33,733 bases of DNA. Source: Deltaproteobacteria bacterium (lineage in GTDB: Bacteria > Myxococcota_A > Polyangia > Polyangiales > Polyangiaceae). The notes under the pieces were generated by a model that had not been told where the DNA came from, ran no database searches, and saw only the letters and a program-made list of their open reading frames with translations. The stretch covers positions 1 through 33,733 of the forward strand of contig QJWJ01000239.1 in assembly GCA_003235365.1 (NCBI GenBank), written 5' to 3'. Shown in pieces: positions 1 to 8,737 of this stretch. The position numbers and the translations under genes are program-made. Position 1 is the stretch's first letter. Each line of letters starts with the position of its first letter.

Positions 1-161
1 GATCTCGCCTATCCCGTTGCGGGCGCCGAGCTCTTTGGCGGAACTGACTGGTCGCGAAGCGGTGGTTGGTGCAGCGCGGACACCGCCATCTTGCGCTGAG
101 CAACATGCGAAGAAAGGCCCCGAGCGCCGAGGTGTTGTCCTACGAGGCGATCTGGTGTGGG
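1..161. other. Left edge, no gene recognised
   Basis: Short stretch downstream of the stop codon of the vWA-like gene on the minus strand. Several open frames cross it, but they have arginine-rich, low-complexity translations typical of antisense shadows in GC-rich DNA. No hairpin or RNA gene was recognised. Confidence 0.4.
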
Positions 162-1592
162 TCAGTCACAGGTGGCGCTGGGGCTCGCCCCTGGCGAGCC
201 CGCAAGCTCGAGCAGGAGTCCCTCAACGTCATCTGCAGGGACTTGATGCAGCATTTCTGAGTAGGTGTAGCCATCGCTCGCGTAGGTGGCAGCAGCCCAC
301 GGTCGCCAGTTCTCGTAGAAGTCATTGGTTGGAGTCTGTCCTCGTAGGACTTCTGACTCGCGTCCGATGCAGAACAAGACATCAGTGCTTGGCGGTTGGA
401 CCGTTCGCCCCACCCCTGCGTGCGCGAGGGAGTTGAGGAGGTAGTTCGCGGCGTCCGTTGCGTCCGGATCCTGGGCGGGATTGAATAGCCCCACGACGGA
501 GGTCTGAACACTTGAGGCGTACGCCTTTTGCACCTCGGCGATGGCACTGTCGTGTCCGCACCAGTAACCCTTGTTGATCAGTTCCGGGGGACAGTGGTCG
601 GTCGAGCCGTTGGTCACCAGAATCAGGCGCTTGGGCCCACTCGTGACGGCAATCAGCTCGGCGTAAGCCACACTCAACGCTTCGGCGAGCGGCGTCTCGC
701 GCCGGCGGTCGGTTTGCAGAGCGTCGTTCGCCGGCAGACCGTCGTCAAACGCTTCGACGACGGGACACTCGCCGCCGTCTTGCGGGGCATAGCCTGTAAA
801 CGCACGGACCAGTGGGGCGTGGCCCGCATCGAGCAGCGCTGCCACCGCGGCGCGAGCGGCCTCCCACGGATCTTCGTGGGACCCGTAGGGTGAGGGCGCC
901 GATCCGAACTCGAACCGGGACGACAACATCGACCCAGCCTGGGAGACGAGCACCATGAGCGCGGGCGTCCCCTCGGTACAGGTTGGTGCCGGCTCAACCG
1001 CGGTGGGCGTTCCAGCGTCATCGACGGGCGTCACCGTGCCGTCCGTTTCGTCGCTGCCGCCATCGGCCATGGGTGGGCCGTCGATGCCACTGACGTCTTC
1101 ATCCGTCGAGCTCATGACTTCGTCGTCCTCTGCGACGTCGGTTTCGCCGTCCGTGGACTCGTTCTTCGAACCGGCGTCGCCGGCCTTCGCTGGGACGTTC
1201 GCTTTGCCATCCGTGGGCTCGTCCTTCGAACCGGCTTCGATGGGGTCATCGTCCGTCGCCTCCCCGGGCCTGCTGGGAGCCCTCTGGCAGCGCGCCTCGC
1301 CTTCATCGCAGCTCTGCCCCTTCGGGCAGTCCTCGTCCGTTGCACACTCGCCGAGCTGGCGACACTCGGCGTCGTCGCAGTAGGCGTTGTTGCCGCAGTG
1401 CGCGTCCACGATGCATTCGACGCATTGGCCTTTGCCGGTGTTGCAGTGCCCACTCCCGCAATCGACGTCCTCTTCGCAATTCGCGCCAACCTGTCTCGAG
1501 CCCCGTTCTCTCGACGTGCACGCCAGGAACAGCAGCGCGAGGCCCATCAAGGACGCGTTGCGCAGCTCACGCGAGAAGACTCTACCGTCCAT
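162..1592 (-). CDS. vWA-like lipoprotein with degenerate MIDAS
   Basis: Predicted outer-surface or periplasmic lipoprotein of 476 residues. The chosen ATG gives a short charged N-terminus, a hydrophobic stretch and a lipobox (LLFLAC-T). A second ATG at 1604 is also possible, and neither has a clear ribosome site. Behind the lipobox is a Cys-rich region (roughly residues 35-85) with two or three short repeats of the form C..D.DC..G..C, then a long Asp/Glu/Ser-rich linker. A von Willebrand A-like domain starts near residue 210 (ALMVLV). In vWA domains the first metal motif is DxSxS. Here it reads S217-Q-A219-G-S221, so the Asp and first Ser are gone. The third-motif Asp is Asn (LILVTNGS), while the Thr of motif 2 (TPLAEAL) is kept. 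The fold is inferred from the hydrophobic pattern and motif spacing. Role unknown, perhaps an adhesion or protein-binding module that no longer needs a metal ion. Confidence 0.75.
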   Translation of the reverse strand: MDGRVFSRELRNASLMGLALLFLACTSRERGSRQVGANCEEDVDCGSGHCNTGKGQCVECIVDAHCGNNAYCDDAECRQLGECATDEDCPKGQSCDEGEARCQRAPSRPGEATDDDPIEAGSKDEPTDGKANVPAKAGDAGSKNESTDGETDVAEDDEVMSSTDEDVSGIDGPPMADGGSDETDGTVTPVDDAGTPTAVEPAPTCTEGTPALMVLVSQAGSMLSSRFEFGSAPSPYGSHEDPWEAARAAVAALLDAGHAPLVRAFTGYAPQDGGECPVVEAFDDGLPANDALQTDRRRETPLAEALSVAYAELIAVTSGPKRLILVTNGSTDHCPPELINKGYWCGHDSAIAEVQKAYASSVQTSVVGLFNPAQDPDATDAANYLLNSLAHAGVGRTVQPPSTDVLFCIGRESEVLRGQTPTNDFYENWRPWAAATYASDGYTYSEMLHQVPADDVEGLLLELAGSPGASPSATCD

Positions 1593-1737
1593 CGCGGCGA
1601 ACATACCATCGACGCCCCGCGCCGTGAACCACGGCGCGTCTGTTGCGAAGCGCTCGATGTGTGACGAGCAACAATTCATCCTCAGACCACCGCACCTCAC
1701 TGACGAAACGCCCACCCAGGCCGGAGCAGCATTCTTG

Positions 1738-1800
1738 ATGGGCGAGCACGATTGCCGGTCAGTTCTTTCAGCCCCCATTGGGTGAGGGCCCGAGAAACCG
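1738..1800 (+). repeat. Dispersed intergenic repeat, copy A (63 bp)
   Basis: Shares two blocks with the copy at 18093-18154 (opposite strand): a 5' block beginning ATGGGCGAGCACGATTG, and a 3' block of about 28 bases containing CCCATTGG and ending in GAGAAACCG. About 20 bases between the blocks are poorly conserved. The 5' block also occurs at 14204-14227. Similarity stops abruptly at 1800. ATGGG near the start can pair with CCCAT in the 3' block, so the unit may fold. Confidence 0.7.
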
Positions 1801-1844
1801 CACCCGTTGCAGTCGCTTTCTCGACTCCATTCTCTGTTGGATGA

Positions 1845-1873
1845 ATGAGCGTTTGCGCATCGCGAACGCTCAT
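1845..1873. promoter_or_regulatory. Perfect 9-bp inverted repeat (possible operator)
   Basis: Arms ATGAGCGTT (1845-1853) and AACGCTCAT (1865-1873) with an 11-base loop, between divergent genes, where a terminator is unlikely. The word GAATGAGCGT at 1843-1852 recurs inside the palindrome next to the tetR-like gene (14234-14248). A shared regulator is possible but unproven. Confidence 0.35.
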
Positions 1874-2052
1874 CCAGAACCAGGGCGACGCCCACGACCT
1901 ATCCAGTTGGGACAGATCTTTCTGGGTCCTGCTGGTGAAACAACCGAGGTTGCAGAAGAGCGGACAAGGTTTGGCAACATGACGGCATTCGTCGTCTGGT
2001 TGCGCGGGTTTCATCGTGACCAGGTTGGACGACAATGGACTGGCGAGTTGAC

Positions 2053-3840
2053 GTGAAAATCAAACACCCACTGACATGGGTTACCATGTTGTGCCTGGTC
2101 GCTGGATGTGGGGGCACCAGCGACACGTCGATGGCGCACTCGAGCGATGACGGCGTCGACGACCCTGCACCAGCGGAACCGGGCTCGCCCGGCGGAGCAG
2201 ACACGAGTGGCGGTACCGATCCTGCGGACGATGGTCCGGTCGCGATGGATCCCGATTCGATGGATCCCGACTCGATGGGTCGAGACGACGACCCGAGCGT
2301 CGATGATGAACCGCTCGACCCCACGGGGGGCGCGGCGCTGCCGCTTCGGCTCGATGCAGTGCCGGAGAACTTCCGCCACATCCGCCTGACGCACCAGCAA
2401 TGGGAGAACAGCGTACGGGACAACCTGCGTCTCGATGGCCCCACCGAATGGCTGGATCGCTTGGCACCCGACGTCGCGCCCTCGACGTACAGCAACAACG
2501 AAGAGCGGTTGTACGTGGGAAAGCCGCTGGTCGTGGACTATGCGACCGCGGCCGAGGCGTTGGCTTTGCGTATCGCGGAAGATCCGGACTCGTTGGCGGC
2601 GGTGTACTCGGGGAGTGACGCCGCGGAATTCGTCCAACGAGTGGGGCGCCGATTCTATCGCAGGCCGCTGACTGCGCAGGAGTTGGCGACCTTCGGCGCC
2701 ATCTTCGAAGCGGGGGCGGCGTTGCCTTCGGCGCCGGACGCGTTCAGTGGAGGTGCGGGGCTGGTGCTCGAAGTGCTGCTGCAGTCGCCGCGCTTTCTGT
2801 ATCGCATCGAGGCGGGCGAGGTGGACAGTCGCCTCGATGGCTACGAGTTGGCGACCAAACTTGCCTACTTCGTGACCAACACCACACCGACGGACGAGCT
2901 TTTGGACGTGGCGGCGGCGGGAGGTCTCGATACGGACGCGGGGCTGCGCAGCGCGGCCGAACGACTGTTGGCGTCGCCGGCCGCGAAGAGTTCGCTGTTG
3001 CGTTTTCACTCGGAGACGTTTCACTTCAGCCGTTACCGGGACATCGCGAAGGATTCGAGCCAGGTGCTCGGCTTCGACCCCGTCGACAACGCGGATCTCG
3101 AACAGGCGGCGGAGCGGTTCTTCGATCACCTCTTCCAAGAGGGGCTCGGCGTTCGCGACATCTTCACCTCTGAGTTCGCGTTTGCGAATGACACGATGGC
3201 GGCATTGTACGACGTGCCCGGACCGGGCAGCGAGGAGTTGGCCATGATCGATCTTCCCGCAGGGCGGCAGGGGTTCTTCACGCAGCTGCCGTTCTTGACT
3301 CTGGACTCGAACAACCTCACTCCGAACCCAATCGCGCGCGGGGTACAGCTCAACTACGATGTGCTGTGTGCAGAGGTGCCCAACGAGATAGCACTTCCGA
3401 ACGTACAGGAGGCAATGGGTGAGACGAACCGCGAACGCGTCGAATCACTGACGGAGCCCACCAACTGCGGCACCTGTCATCAGCTGTACATCAACCCGTT
3501 GGGCTTCGCTTTCGAGAACTTCGATGGCTTTGGACGCGTGCGGGAATTGGACAACGGTCAGCCCGTCGACACGGTGGCATCGTATCCCTTCGAGGAAGGG
3601 CAACTCGAGTTTTCTGGTGCTGGCGAGCTGATGCAGTTGGTCGCCGAGTCCCAGCAAGCGCATCGCTGCTACGCCGCGCACCTCAGTGCGTACGGTTTGG
3701 CTCACGACTTGGGCGTGGACGACGCCGCGTTGGTCGACACGCTGACCTCGCGTAGCCAAGGCGATTCCAGTTCGCTGTCCGAGCTGGTGCTGGAACTGGT
3801 CACCAGTTCTGCCTTTCACACGCGTAGAGGTTCGCCATGA
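2053..3840 (+). CDS. DUF1592/DUF1588/DUF1595-type c-haem lipoprotein
   Basis: Exported protein of 595 residues from the planctomycete/myxobacterial family built from DUF1595, DUF1592, DUF1588 and DUF1585 units. The GTG at 2053 gives a compact lipoprotein signal (KIKHPLTW..MLCLVAGC). An in-frame ATG at 2035 would add six residues ahead of it. A low-complexity Asp/Pro/Gly linker follows, then the DUF1595-like block (RRFYRRPLT), the DUF1592-like block (LLQSPRFLYRIE to the helix-rich ASPAAKSSLLRFH stretch), and the DUF1588-like block (PNPIARGVQL) with one haem-c site C472-G-T-C475-H476 (NCGTCHQLYINP). The C-terminal part fits DUF1585. The stop overlaps the next ATG as ATGA, so the two are translationally coupled. 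Family members are poorly characterised; an envelope redox or electron-transfer role is inferred from the haem site only. Confidence 0.88.
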   Translation: MKIKHPLTWVTMLCLVAGCGGTSDTSMAHSSDDGVDDPAPAEPGSPGGADTSGGTDPADDGPVAMDPDSMDPDSMGRDDDPSVDDEPLDPTGGAALPLRLDAVPENFRHIRLTHQQWENSVRDNLRLDGPTEWLDRLAPDVAPSTYSNNEERLYVGKPLVVDYATAAEALALRIAEDPDSLAAVYSGSDAAEFVQRVGRRFYRRPLTAQELATFGAIFEAGAALPSAPDAFSGGAGLVLEVLLQSPRFLYRIEAGEVDSRLDGYELATKLAYFVTNTTPTDELLDVAAAGGLDTDAGLRSAAERLLASPAAKSSLLRFHSETFHFSRYRDIAKDSSQVLGFDPVDNADLEQAAERFFDHLFQEGLGVRDIFTSEFAFANDTMAALYDVPGPGSEELAMIDLPAGRQGFFTQLPFLTLDSNNLTPNPIARGVQLNYDVLCAEVPNEIALPNVQEAMGETNRERVESLTEPTNCGTCHQLYINPLGFAFENFDGFGRVRELDNGQPVDTVASYPFEEGQLEFSGAGELMQLVAESQQAHRCYAAHLSAYGLAHDLGVDDAALVDTLTSRSQGDSSSLSELVLELVTSSAFHTRRGSP

Positions 3841-5237
3841 AAGACTCTCGTGTCCGTCGCGCCATTCGTCAGCCGGGACTGAATCGCCGTGCGTTCTTGC
3901 GCGGTTCGGCCGGTATCGCCATCGGGCTGCCGTTCTTGGAAAGCGCGCCGGATCGCTCCGCATGGGCGGGGAGCCTCGAGCCGCGCTTCGCGTTCTTCAT
4001 CGGCGTCTGTAACGGGGTCGTGCAAGATCGCTTCTGGCCCAGCACCCCCGGCGAGCGGGTGACGGAGCTTTCAACGGATCCCAACGCGGCGGGCGCTCTG
4101 GCGGGATTCGAAGACTGGATCTCGTTCTGCCAAGGCTTTTCCCATCCCATGGGTCCGACGGGTGACACGCACGCTCAAGGTTACTCCCAGACGTTCACCG
4201 GAGCTCCCTATTCAGGTGGTGGTAACATGGCGACGTCGACCGCGCCGTCGATCGACACCATCCTCGCACCCTACCTCAACCCCGACGGTGCGGAGCCGCT
4301 GGCGCTCTATTCGGGCATGAAAGCGGGCTACATCGACGAGCGCATGTCGTTCATCGCCGCGGGGCAAGTGCGGGAAGCGGAAGGCAACCCATACGCGGTG
4401 TATCAAGCGTTGATGCAGCTCGCCGCATCTCCGGCCGATGCGGCGATGGTGGACGCCGCGCTGAACGATCGGTTGAAACGTCGCGCAACCGCGCTCGACT
4501 TCGTGCGAGACGATTTAGCGACGCTACTTGGCCGCACGGATCTGAGTCAGCGGGATCGAGCACGTCTGGAGCTTCACCTCGATGGGCTGCGTGATTTGGA
4601 GAGCGGTATGGCGGAGATGCCGGCGCAGGCGGGGATGTGTAGTGAGGATGTGCTCGATGTTGCCGCGATCGAGGAGTCGGACGGCATCTACAGGCGGAAC
4701 GGACAGGTCGAACACATCGCCGAGCTGCAGACGCAGCTGGCTGTGTTCGCGTTCTCCTGCAACCTCAACCACGTCGGAACTCTGCAACACGGCGACGGGC
4801 AGGACTCGAGCCTGTACGACGTGCCTTCGAATGAGCGGGGGTGGACCTTTCACCATATCAGCCACCGCGTCCAGTCGGACGGTGCCGCCGGCAATGATCG
4901 CGTGGCAGAGGATGCGCACGCGGAGATCGATCGAGTGCGCCTCGAGACGTTTGCGCGCGGGCTGACTAAGTTCGAGCAGCACGGGCTACTCGACAAGACG
5001 GTCATCCTGTGGGCCAACTCGACATCGGACGGTCCCAGCGGGAGCTTCGCCAACCTACCGATCATTCTCGCCGGCAATGCGGGCGGAACGCTTCAGACCG
5101 GTTTGCACTTGTCTCGGGACAACGGGTTCGGTGGAGGTCGGCACATGGCGGATTTGCTGACGACGGTCGCGCATGCGGTGGGCGTCGAGCAGCCCATCGG
5201 CGAAGCCGACGGGCTCGTGGAAGAGCTGTTGGTGTGA
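3837..5237 (+). CDS. DUF1552 family Tat-exported protein
   Basis: 466-residue protein of the DUF1552 family, which commonly follows DUF1592-type genes in planctomycetes and myxobacteria. The N-terminus carries a twin-arginine signal (NRRAFLRGSAG then IAIGLPFLES), implying export of a folded, possibly cofactor-bearing protein. Family features seen include FIGVCNGVVQDRFWP near the mature N-terminus, GDTHAQGYSQTFTG, and a conserved C-terminal part with ILWANSTSDG, NLPIILAGNAGG and DNGFGGGRHMADLL. It overlaps the upstream gene by four bases (ATGA), which argues for equal synthesis and joint function. The biochemical activity of the family is not established. The translation of the ATG start is supported by the coupling and by the Tat motif about 17 residues in. 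Confidence 0.9.
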   Translation: MKDSRVRRAIRQPGLNRRAFLRGSAGIAIGLPFLESAPDRSAWAGSLEPRFAFFIGVCNGVVQDRFWPSTPGERVTELSTDPNAAGALAGFEDWISFCQGFSHPMGPTGDTHAQGYSQTFTGAPYSGGGNMATSTAPSIDTILAPYLNPDGAEPLALYSGMKAGYIDERMSFIAAGQVREAEGNPYAVYQALMQLAASPADAAMVDAALNDRLKRRATALDFVRDDLATLLGRTDLSQRDRARLELHLDGLRDLESGMAEMPAQAGMCSEDVLDVAAIEESDGIYRRNGQVEHIAELQTQLAVFAFSCNLNHVGTLQHGDGQDSSLYDVPSNERGWTFHHISHRVQSDGAAGNDRVAEDAHAEIDRVRLETFARGLTKFEQHGLLDKTVILWANSTSDGPSGSFANLPIILAGNAGGTLQTGLHLSRDNGFGGGRHMADLLTTVAHAVGVEQPIGEADGLVEELLV

Positions 5238-5484
5238 GGGGCGATGGGGTCTGGTGGATGGCGTGAGCGTCGAAAGCCTTTCCCACTTTCTCGGGTGAGG
5301 CCTCACATCGCAGCGTTGGAAACGTATCCAAAAGCGACCACACTGTTCTTTGCCTGCATTCGCGATCGCGTGCTGTGGCCAGAACGTTTGGTTCGCGCGG
5401 TTCGCTGCCTGCGCCTGGTAATCAGCAATGACCTATGCCAGCTTCCGGGCCATGGCGGTGCCAAATCCGTTCGAGTGCTTGGCG

Positions 5485-8400
5485 ATGAAACATACCCTGT
5501 CTCACTCGTTGCTGCTGGGGTTGGCTCTCGCTTGCAGTGAGACCTCAACGTCACAGGATCACATCGACGGCGGCGCAGATCCGACGGCGGGGCCCAACAC
5601 CACTGCCGCGAGTAGCCCGAGTGCCAGCTCTTCCCTATCGTCGGGCCCCGCGCTGCCGCGAAACCCGCCGGCCAACGCGAGCACGCCCGATGCTACCTCT
5701 GGGGTGACGAGCGACGCGGCGGGGGGCGGTCCCAACATTTCCCCGACCGCTTCCAGCACCGCACCTGCTGGGGGGAGCGGCGGCAGTGGCCCGTCCGGCT
5801 CGGGTGTGGGGGGAAGCGATGCCGGCGCGGGGGGGCAGGCGCCACCGGATGGAATGATTGTGTCTCCCGTCGCTTGCGAAGAAACGCCGAGTGGGGGTAA
5901 CGCGACGAAGATCACGTTGGATGGCGACGACGTCCGCGCGGACAACGTCAACGGGTTGACGTTCAAGGGGTTCGGCGTGTTGAGCGCCAATGGTACCAGC
6001 GCGCTGCTGATGGACTACAAGGCTCAGCAACCTGACGCTTATGCGCAATTGTTGAGGGTCTTGTTTGGCGGCTCCGACCCGATCATGACACACGTCAAGA
6101 TCGAGATGGGCAACGACCGCAACAACTCTACGGGGCCAGATCCAGCGTCGATGCGGCTCGAGAGTGAAACGGCAAACGTCAGGCGCGTTCCGGGGTTTGC
6201 CCTCGCTGCGGACGCCAAGCAACTCAACCCCGACTTGAAAGTGAGTGTGCTGCGTTGGAACGCCCCGGGTTGGGTGAACAGCAACGACAAGCTCTACGAT
6301 TGGCACAAGAAGACGATTTTGGCTGCGTACCGCGCCTACGGGTACATGGTCGATTACGTCAACCCGGGCGTCAACGAGCGGGAACCCGATCTCACCTGGA
6401 CCCAGCAATACGCAGGTCGCGTGGCCTCGGATGCCAGTGGCTTCGACGACGCGACCGAGCAAGCGTTGTACAACGCGATTCAAATCGTCATTTCGGACGA
6501 AGCCGGTTTGGGCTCATTTGGGGGAGCATTGGTCGCCGACGCCGCCTTGCGAGATGCGGTCGCTGTGGCAGGGTATCACTACAACACGGACGACGACGTC
6601 TCGGGAAACTTCACGCGCCTCGCCGATGAGTACGACAAGGAGATTTGGAACAGCGAGGCGCAAGCCACGTTCAGCAACTCCGCTTTTCGCCCGAACAACA
6701 ACACGAAAGACCCTTCTGTCGCGGGTACCGGTATTGGTGGTACCAACGGACCACTCGAGATGGGCAACACCATCGTCAAGGGCTTCGTCAACTCGCGCCG
6801 GACGCACTTCGTCTACCAGCCCGCGCTCGGCTCCTTTTACGAAGGTGGCCAGTATTCGTTCAAGGAGCTGGTCAGTGCACGCGATCCGTGGTCGGGCTGG
6901 ATTCACTACGATGCAGGCCTGCAAATTCTGAGACACTTCAGCTCGTTCGCCAAAGTGGGCTGGGAGGACGCGAACAACGGCTCGGGGATTTGGAGAGTCG
7001 TACCCCAAGCGAGTCGCACCGGAGCGACGGGCACAAACCCCGTCAACGGTCGCAACGGCAGCCCCAACTACCTGACGCTCGCTTCTCCGGACAAGCGCGA
7101 CTTTTCGGTGGTGTTCGTCAACGACAGTGAACAAGTACGGGTGTACGAGCTGGCGACGAGCAACATGGACTTGTCGGTTTCATCACTCGAGTTGTGGGAA
7201 ACTCGCGCGGCGGCGCCAGGCGAAGCCTTCAACAGCAACTACATGAAGTATCGCTGTAGCCTGTCCGCCGATTCGGGCGGTGCCTTCACCGTTGCAGTCG
7301 AACCGTACTCGATCTTGACGGCCACGACGTTGGCGAATACCGCACGACCCGAGTTCAACGTGCCGTTGCCCGTCGAAGGCGACCGCACGGTGCTCGACAC
7401 GGATGCCAGCGGTGCCACGTCGGACCCGAGCGACGAGTTCCTCTACGCGGACGACTTCGATTACAGCGATGTCACCGTTGGAGTGGTCGGTGCTGACGGG
7501 AAGCTGAGCGGCGCCCAGAGTTACGTCGATTCGCGCGGGGGAGCCCAGAGTGCCATGCCCCGCTACTTCTCCGATCGCAACGGTGCCTTCGAAGCATTCT
7601 TGCCGGAGGGCTCAGACAACTTCGTGCTCCGACAGCAGGTCGACCAAGCGCTCATGGGGTTGGGGGGGACCTGGAACAACGGCAGCCCGATCACCGCTGT
7701 CGGCGACAACCGCTGGCTAAACTACGTGGCTAGCGTCGACGTGTCGTTTGAGCATTCTGCCACCGAGAACGGCAACAACTACGCAGGGATTGGTGCGCGG
7801 CAACAAGGAGGTGCCGATTCGCACTACAGAAATGGCACGCCCTATCTTCTGGTCTTCTCCTTCGACGGCAGCTGGCAGCTACTCGTCGATGGCAGTGCCG
7901 TATCGAGTGGCAACGTGGTCGACGGCGACGGCGTGACGATTGCGGACTTCGACGCGACTCACGACGCGTGGCACAACCTGGCGCTGCGCGTCACGGGCAA
8001 CCAGATCGCGGCTTCTCTCGATGGTGTTCAGCTCGCGACGTTCACCGACCCCAAGCCGCGCCTGTCGGGGCGGGTCGATCTGGCCAGCGGCTACTACCAC
8101 ACGCGCTTTGACAATCTGAAGGTCGAGAAGGTGCCTGGCCACACGCCCTACTACTCGAAGTTGCTCGACAATCTGGAGATGCACGACCTGGCGCCTCAGC
8201 CCTCCGCGGAGCTCGTTTACGACGGGGCGTGGGACCACGCCAATGGAAAGAGCATGTTCAACTACCAGCGTTCGCTCTCGACCAGCCGAGGGGGGGGCGC
8301 AACGCTCGAATACACGTTCGACGGGACCGGTCTCGACATCCTCGGTCCCAACGACGGCACGGCGGTGCTGCGAGTCGTCGTCGACGGCGAGGTCGTCGAT

Positions 8401-8538
8401 GATTCGGCGGCCACCATGGCTTCAACGGAATTCTATCAAACGTTCACGCTTCGCGATCTCGCTGCGGGTTCGCACTCCGTGACGCTCGAAGTGCTTCAGG
8501 GAACGTTGGTCGTTGACGCTGTGGGCATCGTCCCCTGA
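5485..8538 (+). CDS. GH59-like beta-galactosidase lipoprotein
   Basis: 1017-residue exported glycosidase similar to glycoside hydrolase family 59 (galactosylceramidase). The ATG at 5485 gives a lipoprotein signal (MKHTLSH..LLLGLALAC); the upstream ATG at 5428 would bury it. Residues about 20-125 form a Ser/Thr/Pro/Gly linker. The catalytic TIM barrel begins near FKGFGVLSANGTS. The probable acid/base is E298 (VNPGVNERE) and the nucleophile E391 (EIWNSEAQATF), matching the two-Glu arrangement of the family. A beta-sandwich lectin-like region with SWQLLVDGS and HNLALRV follows, as in GALC, then an extra about 130-residue C-terminal beta domain (YTFDGTGLDILG) probably binding carbohydrate. The family cleaves beta-galactosides of glycolipids; the substrate here is unknown. 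It lies 247 bases after the DUF1552 gene and heads a run of three hydrolases. Confidence 0.85.
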   Translation: MKHTLSHSLLLGLALACSETSTSQDHIDGGADPTAGPNTTAASSPSASSSLSSGPALPRNPPANASTPDATSGVTSDAAGGGPNISPTASSTAPAGGSGGSGPSGSGVGGSDAGAGGQAPPDGMIVSPVACEETPSGGNATKITLDGDDVRADNVNGLTFKGFGVLSANGTSALLMDYKAQQPDAYAQLLRVLFGGSDPIMTHVKIEMGNDRNNSTGPDPASMRLESETANVRRVPGFALAADAKQLNPDLKVSVLRWNAPGWVNSNDKLYDWHKKTILAAYRAYGYMVDYVNPGVNEREPDLTWTQQYAGRVASDASGFDDATEQALYNAIQIVISDEAGLGSFGGALVADAALRDAVAVAGYHYNTDDDVSGNFTRLADEYDKEIWNSEAQATFSNSAFRPNNNTKDPSVAGTGIGGTNGPLEMGNTIVKGFVNSRRTHFVYQPALGSFYEGGQYSFKELVSARDPWSGWIHYDAGLQILRHFSSFAKVGWEDANNGSGIWRVVPQASRTGATGTNPVNGRNGSPNYLTLASPDKRDFSVVFVNDSEQVRVYELATSNMDLSVSSLELWETRAAAPGEAFNSNYMKYRCSLSADSGGAFTVAVEPYSILTATTLANTARPEFNVPLPVEGDRTVLDTDASGATSDPSDEFLYADDFDYSDVTVGVVGADGKLSGAQSYVDSRGGAQSAMPRYFSDRNGAFEAFLPEGSDNFVLRQQVDQALMGLGGTWNNGSPITAVGDNRWLNYVASVDVSFEHSATENGNNYAGIGARQQGGADSHYRNGTPYLLVFSFDGSWQLLVDGSAVSSGNVVDGDGVTIADFDATHDAWHNLALRVTGNQIAASLDGVQLATFTDPKPRLSGRVDLASGYYHTRFDNLKVEKVPGHTPYYSKLLDNLEMHDLAPQPSAELVYDGAWDHANGKSMFNYQRSLSTSRGGGATLEYTFDGTGLDILGPNDGTAVLRVVVDGEVVDDSAATMASTEFYQTFTLRDLAAGSHSVTLEVLQGTLVVDAVGIVP

Positions 8539-8649
8539 GCCGACGCGTTGCCCGGTCGCCCCCCCGATGTCGCAACCGCCTCGGAAAGCGCTGCAGCTCT
8601 GAGGGGATTGTGCCTCGAGTGAACCTCGAACGCGTCTGGCACGCAAATG

Positions 8650-8672
8650 AAGGGCTGGGGCGCTCAGCCCAT
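8650..8672 (+). promoter_or_regulatory. Motif shared upstream of the GH31 and GH27 genes (copy 1)
   Basis: A 23-base stretch (AAGGGCTGGGG...CTCAGCCCAT) that matches 19 of 23 positions at 11864-11886 upstream of the GH27 gene. It contains the inverted halves GGGCT and AGCCC, as an operator might. It ends 65 bases before the chosen GH31 start. Confidence 0.35.
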
Positions 8673-8737
8673 GAATGGCAATTGCATCCGTCACCCCACA
8701 TCTCCGTGATTTCTCGGTAGAATGGCCGCCAATACAC

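Larger units (their letters stand above)
1593..2052. other. Divergent intergenic region with repeat and hairpin
   Basis: 460-base gap between the divergent vWA-like gene and the DUF1592-type gene, so it should hold both promoters. It contains one copy of the dispersed intergenic repeat (1738-1800) and a perfect 9-bp inverted repeat (1845-1873). Open frames here are antisense-like. No convincing -35/-10 pair was picked out by eye. Confidence 0.5.

Noticed and set aside
17..436. 139-residue plus-strand frame at the left edge
   Set aside because: Antisense to the vWA-like gene; Arg/Ser-rich translation without motifs.
2011..3138. 375-residue minus-strand frame opposite the DUF1592-type gene
   Set aside because: Arg/His/Val-rich mirror of a strongly supported gene, typical of GC-rich antisense frames.
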